Source of the DNA: Helicobacter hepaticus ATCC 51449
GTDB lineage: Bacteria > Campylobacterota > Campylobacteria > Campylobacterales > Helicobacteraceae
Length of the DNA stretch: 64,000 nt
Direction of reading: 5' to 3'
Assembly: GCF_000007905.1 (NCBI RefSeq)
Contig: NC_004917.1
Coordinates: 496,001-560,000 of the forward strand
The position numbers and the translations under genes were made by a program. The notes below the pieces were generated by a model, which saw nothing but the letters and a program-made list of their open reading frames with translations, ran no database searches and was not told where the DNA came from. Below are positions 46,916 to 56,957 of the stretch, in pieces; within the stretch, counting starts at the first letter, position 1; each line of letters begins with the position of its first letter.

Positions 46916-48292
46916 TTACACATCTTCCATAATATGCAAGAGCTCTTGAAAAGAGCGTTCAAAGCTCCATTGCTCATTCATTTCCTGTTTTAAAAATGAT
47001 TCCATAAGCGAACGCTTTGTAATAGCTTCATCAAGCTCTTTATCTGCACCTCTTTGGTATGCACCAATGCGTATAAGCACTTCATTTTCCTTAAGAAGCG
47101 AATACAATCGCCGAAATTTACGAATAACTTGCAAATGTTCAGGGCTAATAATGTCATTAATAACGCGTGAAGCAGAATTAAGAATATTAATAGGCGGATA
47201 AATTCCCATATCAGTGAGGTCACGATTAAGCACAATATGTCCATCAAGGATAGAGCGACTTTGGTCAGCAACAGGGTCACTCAAATCATCTCCTTCAACA
47301 AGCACCGTGAAAAAAGCTGTGATAGAACCTACACCATCCTCCTTTCCCGCACGTTCCATTAATTGAGGTAAAAGTGTAAGCACAGATGGCGGATAACCTT
47401 TGCTTGTAGGTGGTTCGCCGAGTGCCAAACCAATTTCTCTTTGTGCCATTGCAAAACGCGTTATAGAATCCATAATAAAAAGCACATCATTACCGAGTGA
47501 TTTGAAATACTCCGCGATCGCCATCGCACTAAATGCTCCATACTTACGCATAAGTGGAGAATCATCACTTGTAGCTACCACAAGAATGGTATTGGTTAAA
47601 TCATTATTGAGATTTTTATGGATAAACTCTGGGACCTCTCTCCCTCTTTCCCCAATAAGAGCGATTACTTTAATAGGTGCATTTGAACCACGCACTATCA
47701 TACCCATAAGTGTGGATTTTCCTACGCCTGAACCTGCAAAAATACCCATTTTTTGTCCCTTTCCACAGGTAAGGATTCCATCAATTGATTTTACACCCAC
47801 TTCAAAGACTTCATTTATCAACCCCCTTTTAAGCGCACTTATAGGCGGACGCATAAGCAGTGTAGTATGAGAAGTATGCAATGCTCCCTTGTCATCAATG
47901 GGTTCTCCAAGTGGATTAATCACTCGTCCAAGCATATTCTCTCCCACAGGAATATGCAATCCGTGATTGAGAATCTCCACTTTATCGCCACATTTATGTC
48001 CCTCTATAAATGAAAAGGGGCTAATGAAAAAATGTTCCCCTTCAATAGCCATTACCATACCGAGATTATGTGTTTGCATATTATGAGCAAATTGTAGAGA
48101 TTCCTCTGAAGATTGATTGCATTCTTTCAAAGAAGGTGCTTCATAATGCGAGAGAATCTTCACAATATCACCCACCGAAGGTTTTACGCCATTAGCCACT
48201 AACATATTTTGCATCACTTTTACAAGATGTCCATAGCTTGGGGAAAGATTAATATTATTTTGAAGTTTTTGTTTGATTTGAGACAATGACAT
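46916..48292 (-). CDS. fliI: Flagellum-specific ATP synthase FliI
   Basis: A 458-aa ATPase of the flagellar type III export apparatus. The Walker A motif is GIFAGSGVGKSTLMGMI near residue 166; ALIGERGREVPEF and DSITRFAMAQREIGLALGEPP follow. It is about 20 residues longer than the H. pylori protein at the N-terminus. The ATG at 48292 is chosen over a TTG two codons earlier, as AGG lies 8 nt before it. No other flagellar gene is beside it. Confidence 0.95.
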   Translation of the reverse strand: MSLSQIKQKLQNNINLSPSYGHLVKVMQNMLVANGVKPSVGDIVKILSHYEAPSLKECNQSSEESLQFAHNMQTHNLGMVMAIEGEHFFISPFSFIEGHKCGDKVEILNHGLHIPVGENMLGRVINPLGEPIDDKGALHTSHTTLLMRPPISALKRGLINEVFEVGVKSIDGILTCGKGQKMGIFAGSGVGKSTLMGMIVRGSNAPIKVIALIGERGREVPEFIHKNLNNDLTNTILVVATSDDSPLMRKYGAFSAMAIAEYFKSLGNDVLFIMDSITRFAMAQREIGLALGEPPTSKGYPPSVLTLLPQLMERAGKEDGVGSITAFFTVLVEGDDLSDPVADQSRSILDGHIVLNRDLTDMGIYPPINILNSASRVINDIISPEHLQVIRKFRRLYSLLKENEVLIRIGAYQRGADKELDEAITKRSLMESFLKQEMNEQWSFERSFQELLHIMEDV

Positions 48293-48364
48293 ACACAAAA
48301 CCTACTTTTAAGATTTTTTTGTTAGAATACCAAATTATACTTTTTTATTTTATTAAGGAAAGCT

Positions 48365-49693
48365 ATGAATTTCACAACAAAACGCATAAATAGCGCTAAT
48401 GCTGTTATCAATGGTAGCATTGCACTCTCTAAAATTGAGGAAAAATTTGAAAAAGTCATCAAAAAAATTGCTAAAAATATAAAAATTGATGGCTTTAGAA
48501 AAGGTAAGGTCCCAACGCAAGTGATTAAAACACGTTATAAAGAGCAGATAGATCAAGATGCACAACAAGAAGCAATTCAAGAATTGCTTACCGCTGCACT
48601 TAAAGAGCTAGAAATTCAGCCCAATAGCCTTATTGGCAATCCTATGATTTCTCAATTTAATAAGCTTAATGATAAAATAGAACTTGAAATTAAGCTTGGC
48701 ATTACCCCCACATTAAATCTTGATAATGTTGAGGATTACACACCTGAAGTCAAACTCAAAACAATAAGTAAAAATCTTATTGATGAGCGCTTAGAAGAAA
48801 TTGCAAAAAATCGCGCACCTCTTAATGAAATCACTCAAGAGAGGACATTACAAAAAGATGATACAGCTCAAATTGATTTTGAAGGCTTTGTTGATGGAAA
48901 AGCATTTGAGGGTGGTAAAGGAGAAAACTTCAATCTCGCTATTGGTTCAAATCAATTTATTCCGGGCTTTGAAGATGCACTCATCGGTATGAAAAATGGC
49001 GAGAAGCGCACAATTAAGGTTACTTTCCCCGAGCAATATCAAGCTAAACATTTAGCAGGAAAAGAAGCAAGCTTTGATGTAACGCTCCATAAGATTTTGC
49101 AAAAAGAGTTGCCAAAAATTGATGATGAGTTTGCAAAAAGCATTGCAGGCGAAGAATCTAACCTACAATCTTTAAAAGATATGATAAAAGAGCAACTTGA
49201 AATGGAACAAAAAACTGAAATTTACAATAAAGAACTCAAAGAAAAATTAGTAGAAATATTACTTAAAAATATTTCATTTGATTTGCCAGATTTAATCGTT
49301 GAGCAAGAAATGGATATTTTATTTAGAAATGCTCTTAGTCAGCTTAAACCAGAAGAATTTGATAAAATAAAAAACAATCAAGATGAAGCTAAAAAACAAC
49401 GAGAAACGCATAAAGATGAAGCACGCAAAAGTGTGCAAATTACTTTTATTATGGACGCTTTGGCAAAAAAATATAATATTGCCATTAATGATAATGAAGT
49501 ATTACAAACTATTTATTATGAAGCTATGATGATGGGACAAGACCCAAAAGCAACACTAGAACATTATCAAAAAAACAATCTTGTTCCAGCTATTAAAATG
49601 ACTATGCTTGAAGATAGAGTATTACACTATTTGCTTGATAAAAAATTTGAAGAAAGCAAGGCAAATACTAATGCTCAAAAGGATAATCAATGA
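48365..49693 (+). CDS. tig: Trigger factor
   Basis: A 442-aa ribosome-bound chaperone and prolyl isomerase. The N-terminal ribosome-binding domain holds the FRKGKVP signature ([15 protein letters not shown] near residue 41). The FKBP-like domain is in the middle ([20 protein letters not shown], then [19 protein letters not shown]), and the rest forms the helical cradle. AAGGAAAG lies before the ATG. It overlaps clpP by 4 bp. The set tig-clpP-def-comM matches H. pylori. Confidence 0.96.
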   Translation: MNFTTKRINSANAVINGSIALSKIEEKFEKVIKKIAKNIKIDGFRKGKVPTQVIKTRYKEQIDQDAQQEAIQELLTAALKELEIQPNSLIGNPMISQFNKLNDKIELEIKLGITPTLNLDNVEDYTPEVKLKTISKNLIDERLEEIAKNRAPLNEITQERTLQKDDTAQIDFEGFVDGKAFEGGKGENFNLAIGSNQFIPGFEDALIGMKNGEKRTIKVTFPEQYQAKHLAGKEASFDVTLHKILQKELPKIDDEFAKSIAGEESNLQSLKDMIKEQLEMEQKTEIYNKELKEKLVEILLKNISFDLPDLIVEQEMDILFRNALSQLKPEEFDKIKNNQDEAKKQRETHKDEARKSVQITFIMDALAKKYNIAINDNEVLQTIYYEAMMMGQDPKATLEHYQKNNLVPAIKMTMLEDRVLHYLLDKKFEESKANTNAQKDNQ

Positions 49694-50280
49694 GTAGTTA
49701 TATTCCTTATGTCATTGAACGCACAGGACGCGGTGAGAGAAGCTATGATATTTATTCACGGCTTTTAAAAGACCGCATAATCTTACTAAGTGGCGAAATT
49801 AACGACCATATAGCTTCCTCAATCGTAGCACAACTACTTTTCTTAGAAGCTGAAGACCCAGAAAAAGATATTAATTTTTATATTAATTCCCCCGGTGGTG
49901 TTATCACAAGTGCTTTTAGCATTTATGACACAATGAATTATATCCATTCTGATATTAGCACTATTTGCATTGGACAAGCCGCATCCGCAGGAGCATTTTT
50001 GTTAAGCTCTGGCACAAAAGGAAAACGCTTTTCTCTGCCAAACTCACGGATTATGATTCACCAACCTCTTGGTGGTGCGCAAGGACAAGCCACAGATATT
50101 GAAATACAGGCAAGAGAAATTTTACGATTAAAAAAGATACTTAATGAAATTATGGCTCACAACACAGGACAAAAAATTGAAAAAATTACTCAAGATACTG
50201 AAAGAGACTTTTTTATGAGCGGAGAAGAAGCTAAAAAATATGGATTAGTTGATGAAATTTTGACAAAAAGTTTGAAATAA
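49690..50280 (+). CDS. clpP: ATP-dependent Clp protease proteolytic subunit
   Basis: A 196-aa serine protease with the catalytic Ser in [14 protein letters not shown] (near residue 97), His in [13 protein letters not shown] (near 122) and Asp later ([10 protein letters not shown] region, near residue 171). It forms the barrel that degrades proteins fed by ClpX or ClpA. It is coupled to tig by an ATGA overlap. A GGDEF-like gene follows after 21 bp. Confidence 0.97.
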   Translation: MSSYIPYVIERTGRGERSYDIYSRLLKDRIILLSGEINDHIASSIVAQLLFLEAEDPEKDINFYINSPGGVITSAFSIYDTMNYIHSDISTICIGQAASAGAFLLSSGTKGKRFSLPNSRIMIHQPLGGAQGQATDIEIQAREILRLKKILNEIMAHNTGQKIEKITQDTERDFFMSGEEAKKYGLVDEILTKSLK

Positions 50281-50301
50281 TGAATATGAAAAGGGAGAGA
50301 T

Positions 50302-51453
50302 ATGAATTTAGATGAATTAGATTTAGATGGAAACAATGATTTTTTTGGGAATCTTGATGATGTAGGTTTAGAAGGCGTTAAGAATAAAAAACCAAAAAAA
50401 GCAAATACTGCTAAACGAACAGATACAACTAAAAAATTAAATTCTATTTCTAAGCAAGCAATGAAAGCTCTTGAAAAAGATGCAATTTTACCCTTACCTG
50501 AAAACTTTGAAGCTTATTTTGAAAAAACTCTCTCGCAAGAACAAGATGAAGAAGTGCGTGAAAGAATTAAAGCGATGGTAGAGAGTGCAAATCACGATTC
50601 AAGGTTGATTGCCTTAGAAAAAACCTTTAATGAAAACTTCACCACACTCAAATCTGTGCTTGAACATCTCCTCACACTCTGCAAATATATGTCAGCTATG
50701 GAAAACAATACCGAAAAACGGCTAGCTGAAATCTCTACTATCACAAATCCTCTTGGTGCACAAAATGCTATCAAGGTGCTTATAAATGAAATCAGGGGTT
50801 TTCATAAACAATTTGTGCTCCAAGCAGACAACATTTCGCGTTCTTATCGTGATATGTATGCCAAATCTTCCAATGTTAAATCAAGTGCAATATATGATAC
50901 AACATTGGGTATTTATAGTAAATCATTCTTTTATCATACGCTTGAATTTGAATGTGAAAATGGCACAGAATTCCCTCGAAATAGTGCATTGATAGCCTTT
51001 ACTCCATCAAGGGAACTTGGCGCACAGCTTAATAATCAAAATAAACTTGTAACAACTTTTAAAAATATTGCACGTATTGTCTCAAAAAATATTGGCGCAA
51101 AAGACCTCGTCTCTTATTTAGGAGGAGGACGTTTTGCTATGTTACTTAAGAATGTTCAAGCCGATGGAGCAATTAAACTCTGCGAAGAAGTAATAAAAAA
51201 ATGTAAGCAAACAAATATCTTTATTGGGGATTTAGAGCTTAGTTTGAATATTGTTATGGGTGGGATTGTTTTTGACATAAATAAAACACCCGATTCTATG
51301 TTAGAAGAAGCCAAAAAAATGCTTGATGAAGCTTTAGCAGAAGATAAACCTCTTAAATTTGGCAAAACAGGGGCAGGTAGCTCTACAAATAATGATGACT
51401 TTGAAATACCCGGAGATGACTTTGGCGACCTTAGCGATTTTGAAATATCCTAA
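50302..51453 (+). CDS. Degenerate GGDEF-domain protein
   Basis: A 383-aa soluble protein. The N-terminal 60 residues are acidic then K/T-rich, and residues 100-200 are helical. Residues 205-345 look like a GGDEF fold ([63 protein letters not shown]). The active-site loop reads G-G-G-R-F, not GG(D/E)EF, and the D near the N-terminal edge is shifted, so cyclic-di-GMP synthesis is unlikely. It is inserted between clpP and def, where H. pylori has no gene (from memory). Its last 38 bp overlap def. AGGGAGAG precedes the ATG. Confidence 0.75.
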   Translation: MNLDELDLDGNNDFFGNLDDVGLEGVKNKKPKKANTAKRTDTTKKLNSISKQAMKALEKDAILPLPENFEAYFEKTLSQEQDEEVRERIKAMVESANHDSRLIALEKTFNENFTTLKSVLEHLLTLCKYMSAMENNTEKRLAEISTITNPLGAQNAIKVLINEIRGFHKQFVLQADNISRSYRDMYAKSSNVKSSAIYDTTLGIYSKSFFYHTLEFECENGTEFPRNSALIAFTPSRELGAQLNNQNKLVTTFKNIARIVSKNIGAKDLVSYLGGGRFAMLLKNVQADGAIKLCEEVIKKCKQTNIFIGDLELSLNIVMGGIVFDINKTPDSMLEEAKKMLDEALAEDKPLKFGKTGAGSSTNNDDFEIPGDDFGDLSDFEIS

Positions 51454-51946
51454 TGCACTATTGCGCAAAAAATCTATACCTGTTGAGATTTTTGATGATA
51501 ATTTACATAACTTCCTTGATGATATGTATGAGACGCTTATAGAAAGCAAAGGTGTTGGCTTAGCTGCTATTCAAGTAGGAAGGGCGGAGCGAATTCTTAT
51601 TATTAATATTCCGCGTGAAGAGGATAAACAACAATATAAAGAAGATTTGCTTGAAATCATTAATCCCACTTTTTTAACGCAAGAAGAATGTGTAGAATGG
51701 GAAGAGGGCTGTTTATCTGTGCCTGATTTTTATGAAAGTATCAAACGATTTGATAAAGTCTCAATCGCTTATAAAGACCGCTATGGTAATGACAGGATTC
51801 TCAAAGCACAAGGATTCCTTGCGGTAGCAATTCAACACGAAATAGACCACCTCAATGGTGTTTTATTTGTAGATAAACTCCCTATTTTAAAACGCAAAAA
51901 ATTTGAAAAAGAACTCAAAAAACTTAAAAAAGAATCTCAAGCCTAA
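51416..51946 (+). CDS. def: Peptide deformylase
   Basis: A 176-aa metalloenzyme that removes the formyl group from new proteins. The start is placed at 51416 ([22 protein letters not shown] just before); the earlier frame start at 51359 lies deep in the upstream gene. The three motifs are [13 protein letters not shown] (near residue 43), [12 protein letters not shown] (near 98) and [14 protein letters not shown] (near 140), giving the Cys-His-His metal site. It overlaps the GGDEF-like gene by 38 bp. Confidence 0.95.
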   Translation: MTLATLAILKYPNALLRKKSIPVEIFDDNLHNFLDDMYETLIESKGVGLAAIQVGRAERILIINIPREEDKQQYKEDLLEIINPTFLTQEECVEWEEGCLSVPDFYESIKRFDKVSIAYKDRYGNDRILKAQGFLAVAIQHEIDHLNGVLFVDKLPILKRKKFEKELKKLKKESQA

Positions 51947-51949
51947 GAA

Positions 51950-53476
51950 TTGGTAATGGTAAATACAATCCTAAGTGCAACAAGCTTCGGCACATCAGCA
52001 AAAGTAGTTGAAGTAGAAGCAACTTTTACAAGAGGATTGCCTCATTTTAGTATCACCGGTTTAGCTCATAGCTCTATTCAAGAATCCAAACAACGTGTGC
52101 AATCCGCGCTTGCCAATAATGGCATTACTCTCCCGCCGCTTAAAATTAATATCAATCTCTCTCCATCTGACCTTCCTAAGAGTGGTGGGCATTTTGATTT
52201 GCCTATTGCGCTCGCATTGCAAAAACAAGGAGAGAATCTTGAACAATGGTTTGCTTTTGGCGAACTTGGGCTTGATGGAAGCATAAAATATCTTGATTCT
52301 ATATATCCACTTTTGCTTGATATTTCCTTACTCCACCCTCACGCAAAGGTTATTGTGCCTCTTTGCGCTAAAGAATTACTTAGTCTAATCCCCAACCTCA
52401 CATTTTATTTTGCCTCGCATTTACAAGAAGCTATTGAGCTTCTTAATAATCCGCAATTACATACAACTTCGCAACCTCAAATGACACATAACACACTTGG
52501 ATTTAAGCATTTTGAACTTGAAGGAAAAACTTATTTTTATCAAGATGAGTTCGCATCTGATTTTAAACAAGTATGTGGGCAAGACATTGCCAAACGCGCA
52601 GCACTCATTGCAGCAGCAGGATTCCATAATTTTATTATGGAAGGCTCACCGGGCTGTGGCAAAAGTATGATTGCCAAACGACTTTTATACATTTTACCCC
52701 CTAGCTCTATGCAGGAAATGATAGAAAATGTCAAATCTCAAGCGCTCAATAAGCAAAGCACTCATTATACACCTTTGCGTCCATTTCGTAATCCTCACCA
52801 AAGTGCGAGTAAATCAAGTATTCTTGGTTCAGCTACGCAGTTTGAAGTTAAACCAGGTGAGGTTGCTTTAGCACATAATGGCATTTTATTTTTTGATGAA
52901 TTACCACATTTTAAAAAAGATATTTTAGAATCTTTGCGTGAGCCACTTGAAAACAATAAGCTTGCTATTTCCCGTGTGCATTCTAAGCTTGAATATGACA
53001 CAAATTTTATGTTTGTAGGTGCGCTTAATCCTTGTCCTTGCGGCAATCTTCTCAGCAAAAATAAACAATGTCGCTGTCAAGAAAGAGAAATTAATCTCTA
53101 TCGCTCAAAGCTTTCTGAACCTTTCCTTGATAGAATTGACCTTTTTGTCCAAATGAGTGAGCAAGAAGACAGGCAAACACAAGCAGGACTAGATTCTCTA
53201 AGTATGCAAAAAATGGTTTTTGATGCTTTTAAAATGCAAAAAAAACGAAAGCAAGAAGTGTTTAATGGCAAACTTGATGAGGCAGAAATTGAGCAATTTT
53301 GCATATTAGATATAGATTCTAAGAATCTACTTGACCAAGCGAGTGAGCGTTTTTCTCTCTCTTATCGCGCACAAAATAAGCTCAAAAAAGTAGCGCGCAC
53401 TATTGCGGATTTAGCCAAAGAGGAGCATATCACTAAAGCTCATTTGCTTGAAGCCCTAAGTTATCGGCGTATTTAA
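51950..53476 (+). CDS. comM: ComM/YifB-type AAA+ ATPase (Mg-chelatase-like)
   Basis: A 508-aa AAA+ helicase of the YifB/ComM family, needed for natural transformation by extending recombined DNA. The N-terminal domain (FSITGLAHSSIQESKQRVQSAL...SPSDLPKSGGHFDLPIALAL) resembles a Lon-type fold. The Walker A is EGSPGCGKSMIAKRLL (near residue 229), and a zinc-like NPCPCGNLLSKNKQCRC follows near residue 361. It starts at a TTG (51950) or the ATG 6 bp later; it lies 3 bp after def. Confidence 0.93.
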   Translation: MVMVNTILSATSFGTSAKVVEVEATFTRGLPHFSITGLAHSSIQESKQRVQSALANNGITLPPLKININLSPSDLPKSGGHFDLPIALALQKQGENLEQWFAFGELGLDGSIKYLDSIYPLLLDISLLHPHAKVIVPLCAKELLSLIPNLTFYFASHLQEAIELLNNPQLHTTSQPQMTHNTLGFKHFELEGKTYFYQDEFASDFKQVCGQDIAKRAALIAAAGFHNFIMEGSPGCGKSMIAKRLLYILPPSSMQEMIENVKSQALNKQSTHYTPLRPFRNPHQSASKSSILGSATQFEVKPGEVALAHNGILFFDELPHFKKDILESLREPLENNKLAISRVHSKLEYDTNFMFVGALNPCPCGNLLSKNKQCRCQEREINLYRSKLSEPFLDRIDLFVQMSEQEDRQTQAGLDSLSMQKMVFDAFKMQKKRKQEVFNGKLDEAEIEQFCILDIDSKNLLDQASERFSLSYRAQNKLKKVARTIADLAKEEHITKAHLLEALSYRRI

Positions 53477-53500
53477 AGAATCTCAGCACAAGGAGAAAAA

Positions 53501-53782
53501 ATGCTTGAACATAAAACGATGCAAAATATACATAAACGGCTTAAAAAAATTATTGGACAGCTTAATGGTATTGATAAAATGATAAGTGATAACGCCGCTT
53601 GCCCAGATGTGCTTATCCAGCTTAATGCTGCAAAAAGTGCGTTACACAAAGTGGGGCAAATCGTGCTTGAGGGGCATATCAATCATTGTGTGCGTGATAG
53701 TATCTGCGATGAGGCAAACGATATTGACAAAACGCTCAATGAACTTGCTACTGCAATAGAGCATTTTTCTCGTATGAGCTAG
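53501..53782 (+). CDS. CsoR/RcnR/FrmR family metal- or aldehyde-sensing repressor
   Basis: A 93-aa all-helical DUF156 repressor. The key residues are Cys34, His59 and Cys63, with the spacing of the copper sensor CsoR (Cys-His-Cys). His4 and His62 are also present and could serve in an RcnR-like or mixed site. Such proteins bind GC-rich operators and let go upon binding their ligand. No copper exporter lies next to it; it is preceded by AAGGAG and sits 24 bp after comM. Confidence 0.8.
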   Translation: MLEHKTMQNIHKRLKKIIGQLNGIDKMISDNAACPDVLIQLNAAKSALHKVGQIVLEGHINHCVRDSICDEANDIDKTLNELATAIEHFSRMS

Positions 53783-53791
53783 CATCTAAAC

Positions 53792-54565
53792 TTAGGAAAT
53801 AAAAAACTGCTCTAATTCTTGCTCTATCTCTGCTATTGCCTGTGTGGTTGGCTTATAAAAAATTTTATCAAATACAGATTCGGCAATGCTAGGACAATAT
53901 TGTAAATTATTGAGGATTTTATAGCCAATTCTTGCTCTAGATTCTGCAAAAGCAAGAATAGTGCTAATATCTACCACATTCCCGCTTGTGCCGATGACCA
54001 ACACGCAATCTTTACTTGAGAGCTGCGAAAAAATATCGTGCATAATTACATATTTAGGTGCACGCTCATAAAAAAATACAATAAAAGGCTTAAGCTTTCC
54101 ATAATCACAATTTGGACAATTATGTGGCTCAAAATGAGTATATCCTATATCAAAGATATGCTCACATTGAGGACAAATGATTTTGCATAATTCCCCGTGG
54201 AGATGTATGACATTACTCACTCCTGCACGCTCTAGCAAATCATCAACATTTTGCGTAATATGGATTACTTCAATAGGATCTTTGTGTTTTTTCTTTGCAG
54301 AAAGTGCAATGCGAGGCTTATTTAAAATCATAGGAAGTGAAGCAAGAAATTTATGCATAGCATTCGGTTGCACTTTGCCTAATTCCTCACGCCTAAGATT
54401 ATAGAATCTATGCACAAGTTCAAAATTATCTAGCCAATTTTCATAATTACATACTTCCATAGGATCATATTGTGCCCATAATCCACCATTATCTCTAAAT
54501 GTTTCTAGCCCAGATTCTGCACTTAATCCTGCTCCACTAAAAACTACAAGTTTTGGCATTTTCAC
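53792..54565 (-). CDS. Class III sirtuin, NAD-dependent protein deacylase
   Basis: A 257-aa sirtuin. It has VVFSGAGLSAESGLETFRDNGGLW at the N-terminus, the TQNVDDLLERAG and HLHGEL motif with the catalytic His near residue 121, and four zinc cysteines (CPQC, CPNC). The HRFYNLRREEL segment carries Tyr and Arg spaced as in E. coli CobB (YxxR), which favours removal of succinyl and malonyl groups over acetyl. It converges with the repressor gene. Its start is preceded by AGGAG. Confidence 0.9.
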   Translation of the reverse strand: MKMPKLVVFSGAGLSAESGLETFRDNGGLWAQYDPMEVCNYENWLDNFELVHRFYNLRREELGKVQPNAMHKFLASLPMILNKPRIALSAKKKHKDPIEVIHITQNVDDLLERAGVSNVIHLHGELCKIICPQCEHIFDIGYTHFEPHNCPNCDYGKLKPFIVFFYERAPKYVIMHDIFSQLSSKDCVLVIGTSGNVVDISTILAFAESRARIGYKILNNLQYCPSIAESVFDKIFYKPTTQAIAEIEQELEQFFIS

Positions 54566-54609
54566 TCCTAAAATATTGATACAAAAGCGTATTCCAGCTA
54601 TTGTTTGCT

Positions 54610-56220
54610 TTATTTAAAGAACTCTAATCCATTTAAAATAATATAAATAAATATACACACAAAAGCAATAATACAAGTTCTACGAATGATATATTTCCAC
54701 TGCGGTTCAATAACGTTATATGCTGCCATATATCCACTTATTAATACTCCGGTAAAACCACCACCCGGGAAGGCATAAGCACCTGTAAATAACAGATTTT
54801 TAATTGTCTTTGAAAATCGCGCGGCTCTGCCTTTTCTTAAAAAACTATTATTTGCATAGCCATAAGCAGTGCCTGATGGAGTTTTTATATATCTTTTAAT
54901 AGTTTTTGGTGTTGAAATTTCATAATATTCTATATATTCTTTTAAATCAGGAAAATATTTTTCTGCCTTTTTAAATAAGTCTTGTGCTAGTTTTTCTTTT
55001 TTTGCAATATATTCTTCTTTTGGTAAATTTTCCCATTCTTCAAGATATGATGCGCCACAGAAGACACCAACACTTCTTTTATCATCATCTTTGATATGAA
55101 GTCCAGAATCTATTACACCATAATCTACAAAAACAAACCCCCTATCTTGAATATTTTTATGTCTTAATCCTTCTTTCATTTGGATAAATGGTTTATTAAA
55201 TTCACCATCATTATAGATAAAAGTAGAATGGGTATGGTTTTTATAAATTTTTTTTAAATTCTGTTTAAAAACAATATAAATGGTATATAAGGATACAGAT
55301 TCTTTAAGCTCTTCAAGGCTTTTATCCTTATATTCCTCATCAACCATATTCTCATAAAGCATAGCAGGAGCACAATTTGCTATTACATATTGAGAATCTA
55401 CTGCCATTTGTTCTTGTGTGCGTTTATTTTTATATATAACACCCTTTGCTTTTGCTTTTTCTACAATAATTTTTTCAACATTGCACATTGTTTCTACTTT
55501 CCCGCCATTTTCCGTAATTATTTCAGCAAGTGCAAGGCTTAATGAATAACTACCGCCCTTAATAAATTTTGCACTATTATAGTAATTATACTGGGCAAGA
55601 GCGTGATAATACCAAGAAAGTTCATAAGGATTATCGTGATAATATACAAAATTCACATTTAATAATCTTTTTAATGTATCATCTTTAATTATTTTATCTA
55701 GTATTTCGCCAACAGATTTTTGATGAAAGAAATACTTAACAACTCTTGGAAATTTGATTAGAGGATATGTTAAAAATTGAAAAAAGTTCATATCATAAGA
55801 GATTTTTCCCATAGTATAAGCAGTGTTTTTTAAAATATTAAAATATTTTTTTATGCCTTTTTCTTCACTTGGAAATTGAGAAATAAAATATTTTTTAGCT
55901 TCCTCGATTCCTTGTGGCACTACATATTTTTTATTCTTATCAACAACTCCCCATATTTCGGGCAAACTGATTAATTCAATTTTTTTATCAAGTTCTAAAA
56001 AATCAAATAAATCTCTTTTAATATCATATCCATATTTACCATAATCCATTTGATGCAAACCCACTTCAATATGAATATCCTTTCTTTTAAATATCGTAGC
56101 TGCACCGCCAAGGATATAATGCTGCTCAAGAAGTAAAACTCTTTTTTGCTTTTTTGCTAAAACAGCCCCAGCAGTAAGACCACCAAGTCCGCCTCCTATA
56201 ATAATTACATCATAACTCAT
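54610..56220 (-). CDS. CrtI/RetSat-like FAD oxidoreductase with C-terminal membrane anchor
   Basis: A 536-aa flavoprotein of the phytoene desaturase/carotenoid isomerase/retinol saturase superfamily. The N-terminal FAD motif is VIIIGGGLGGLTAGAVLAKK, followed by LLEQHYILGGAATIFKR. The C-terminal FAD-binding stretch is LLFTGAYAFPGGGFTGVLISG (near residue 478). A membrane helix near residues 513-533 follows. No phytoene synthase or other carotenoid gene is present, so the substrate is open. The gene is clearly more AT-rich than its neighbours and its protein is rich in Lys, Ile, Tyr and Asn, which suggests recent transfer. It starts 5 bp after the MORN lipoprotein gene ends. Confidence 0.8.
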   Translation of the reverse strand: MSYDVIIIGGGLGGLTAGAVLAKKQKRVLLLEQHYILGGAATIFKRKDIHIEVGLHQMDYGKYGYDIKRDLFDFLELDKKIELISLPEIWGVVDKNKKYVVPQGIEEAKKYFISQFPSEEKGIKKYFNILKNTAYTMGKISYDMNFFQFLTYPLIKFPRVVKYFFHQKSVGEILDKIIKDDTLKRLLNVNFVYYHDNPYELSWYYHALAQYNYYNSAKFIKGGSYSLSLALAEIITENGGKVETMCNVEKIIVEKAKAKGVIYKNKRTQEQMAVDSQYVIANCAPAMLYENMVDEEYKDKSLEELKESVSLYTIYIVFKQNLKKIYKNHTHSTFIYNDGEFNKPFIQMKEGLRHKNIQDRGFVFVDYGVIDSGLHIKDDDKRSVGVFCGASYLEEWENLPKEEYIAKKEKLAQDLFKKAEKYFPDLKEYIEYYEISTPKTIKRYIKTPSGTAYGYANNSFLRKGRAARFSKTIKNLLFTGAYAFPGGGFTGVLISGYMAAYNVIEPQWKYIIRRTCIIAFVCIFIYIILNGLEFFK

Positions 56221-56225
56221 ATTTA

Positions 56226-56936
56226 TTATTTTATCTCTTTATCATTCACATAGCGCACTTCACGCACAACCTTACCATTTGAATCTAATTCTTTTGCTAT
56301 GCCCTCTTTTTTGCCTTGCTTATATTGAAGCTGATACCAAAGTTTCCCTGATGTGTCATAGATATTCATTTGTCCCTCTTGCACACCATTTACAAAATTC
56401 ATCTCACTTTGAATATTGCCATTGGCAACATCAAAAATACGACATAATCCGTGTAATTGCCCTGCGCTATAATATGCTTGATAAATAAGAATGCCCTTTT
56501 GACTAAAAAGCTCAAATATACCCTCTCTTTTACCTTCAACATAAAATGCCCTCTGTGCCATAGTGCCATTAAGATAATACAAAGTCTCTTTTCCGTGCTT
56601 GATTTTTGTTCCGGGCTTATAAGTAATCTCTGCCTTAAAAGTGCGTCCATTATCCTGCACTTCCTCTGTGCTCTGCTCTCCGGTAATATTTTCAAGTTTC
56701 GCTTGAGAATAATGGGGCTTTTGGTTTGATTGTTGTATTTTAGGGATAGAAGTTTTTTGCTGTGTGCTCAAAGAAGTGTGTTTATTTTTTGTAGAACTTT
56801 GGTTTTGTATTTGAGAATCTTGTGGCAAAGCAACTTGCTCACCCACACAACCTCCTAATACTAATGCGCTTATAACACCCATAAGCACTAATTTTCGACA
56901 TACGCTATGTTTAATTCTACTACACCAAATGTCCAT
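56226..56936 (-). CDS. MORN-repeat lipoprotein
   Basis: A 236-aa protein. The signal sequence ends in lipobox LGGC (Cys near residue 30). After a S/T/Q-rich linker (35-85), residues 105-230 hold about six MORN/YwqK-type repeats (GKREGIFELFSQKG, GQLHGLCRIFD, VQEGQMNIYDTSGK, KKEGIAKELDSNG). Such repeats often form surface or membrane-contact beta sheets. The ATG at 56936 has AGGAGG 6 nt upstream, so the long signal sequence is real. It is followed immediately by the FAD oxidoreductase. Confidence 0.78.
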   Translation of the reverse strand: MDIWCSRIKHSVCRKLVLMGVISALVLGGCVGEQVALPQDSQIQNQSSTKNKHTSLSTQQKTSIPKIQQSNQKPHYSQAKLENITGEQSTEEVQDNGRTFKAEITYKPGTKIKHGKETLYYLNGTMAQRAFYVEGKREGIFELFSQKGILIYQAYYSAGQLHGLCRIFDVANGNIQSEMNFVNGVQEGQMNIYDTSGKLWYQLQYKQGKKEGIAKELDSNGKVVREVRYVNDKEIK

Positions 56937-56957
56937 CGCCCCCCTCCTCTATAATAC

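Noticed and set aside
47400-47870. 156-aa plus-strand ORF opposite fliI
   Set aside because: Fully antisense to the ATPase core of fliI; no ribosome binding site.
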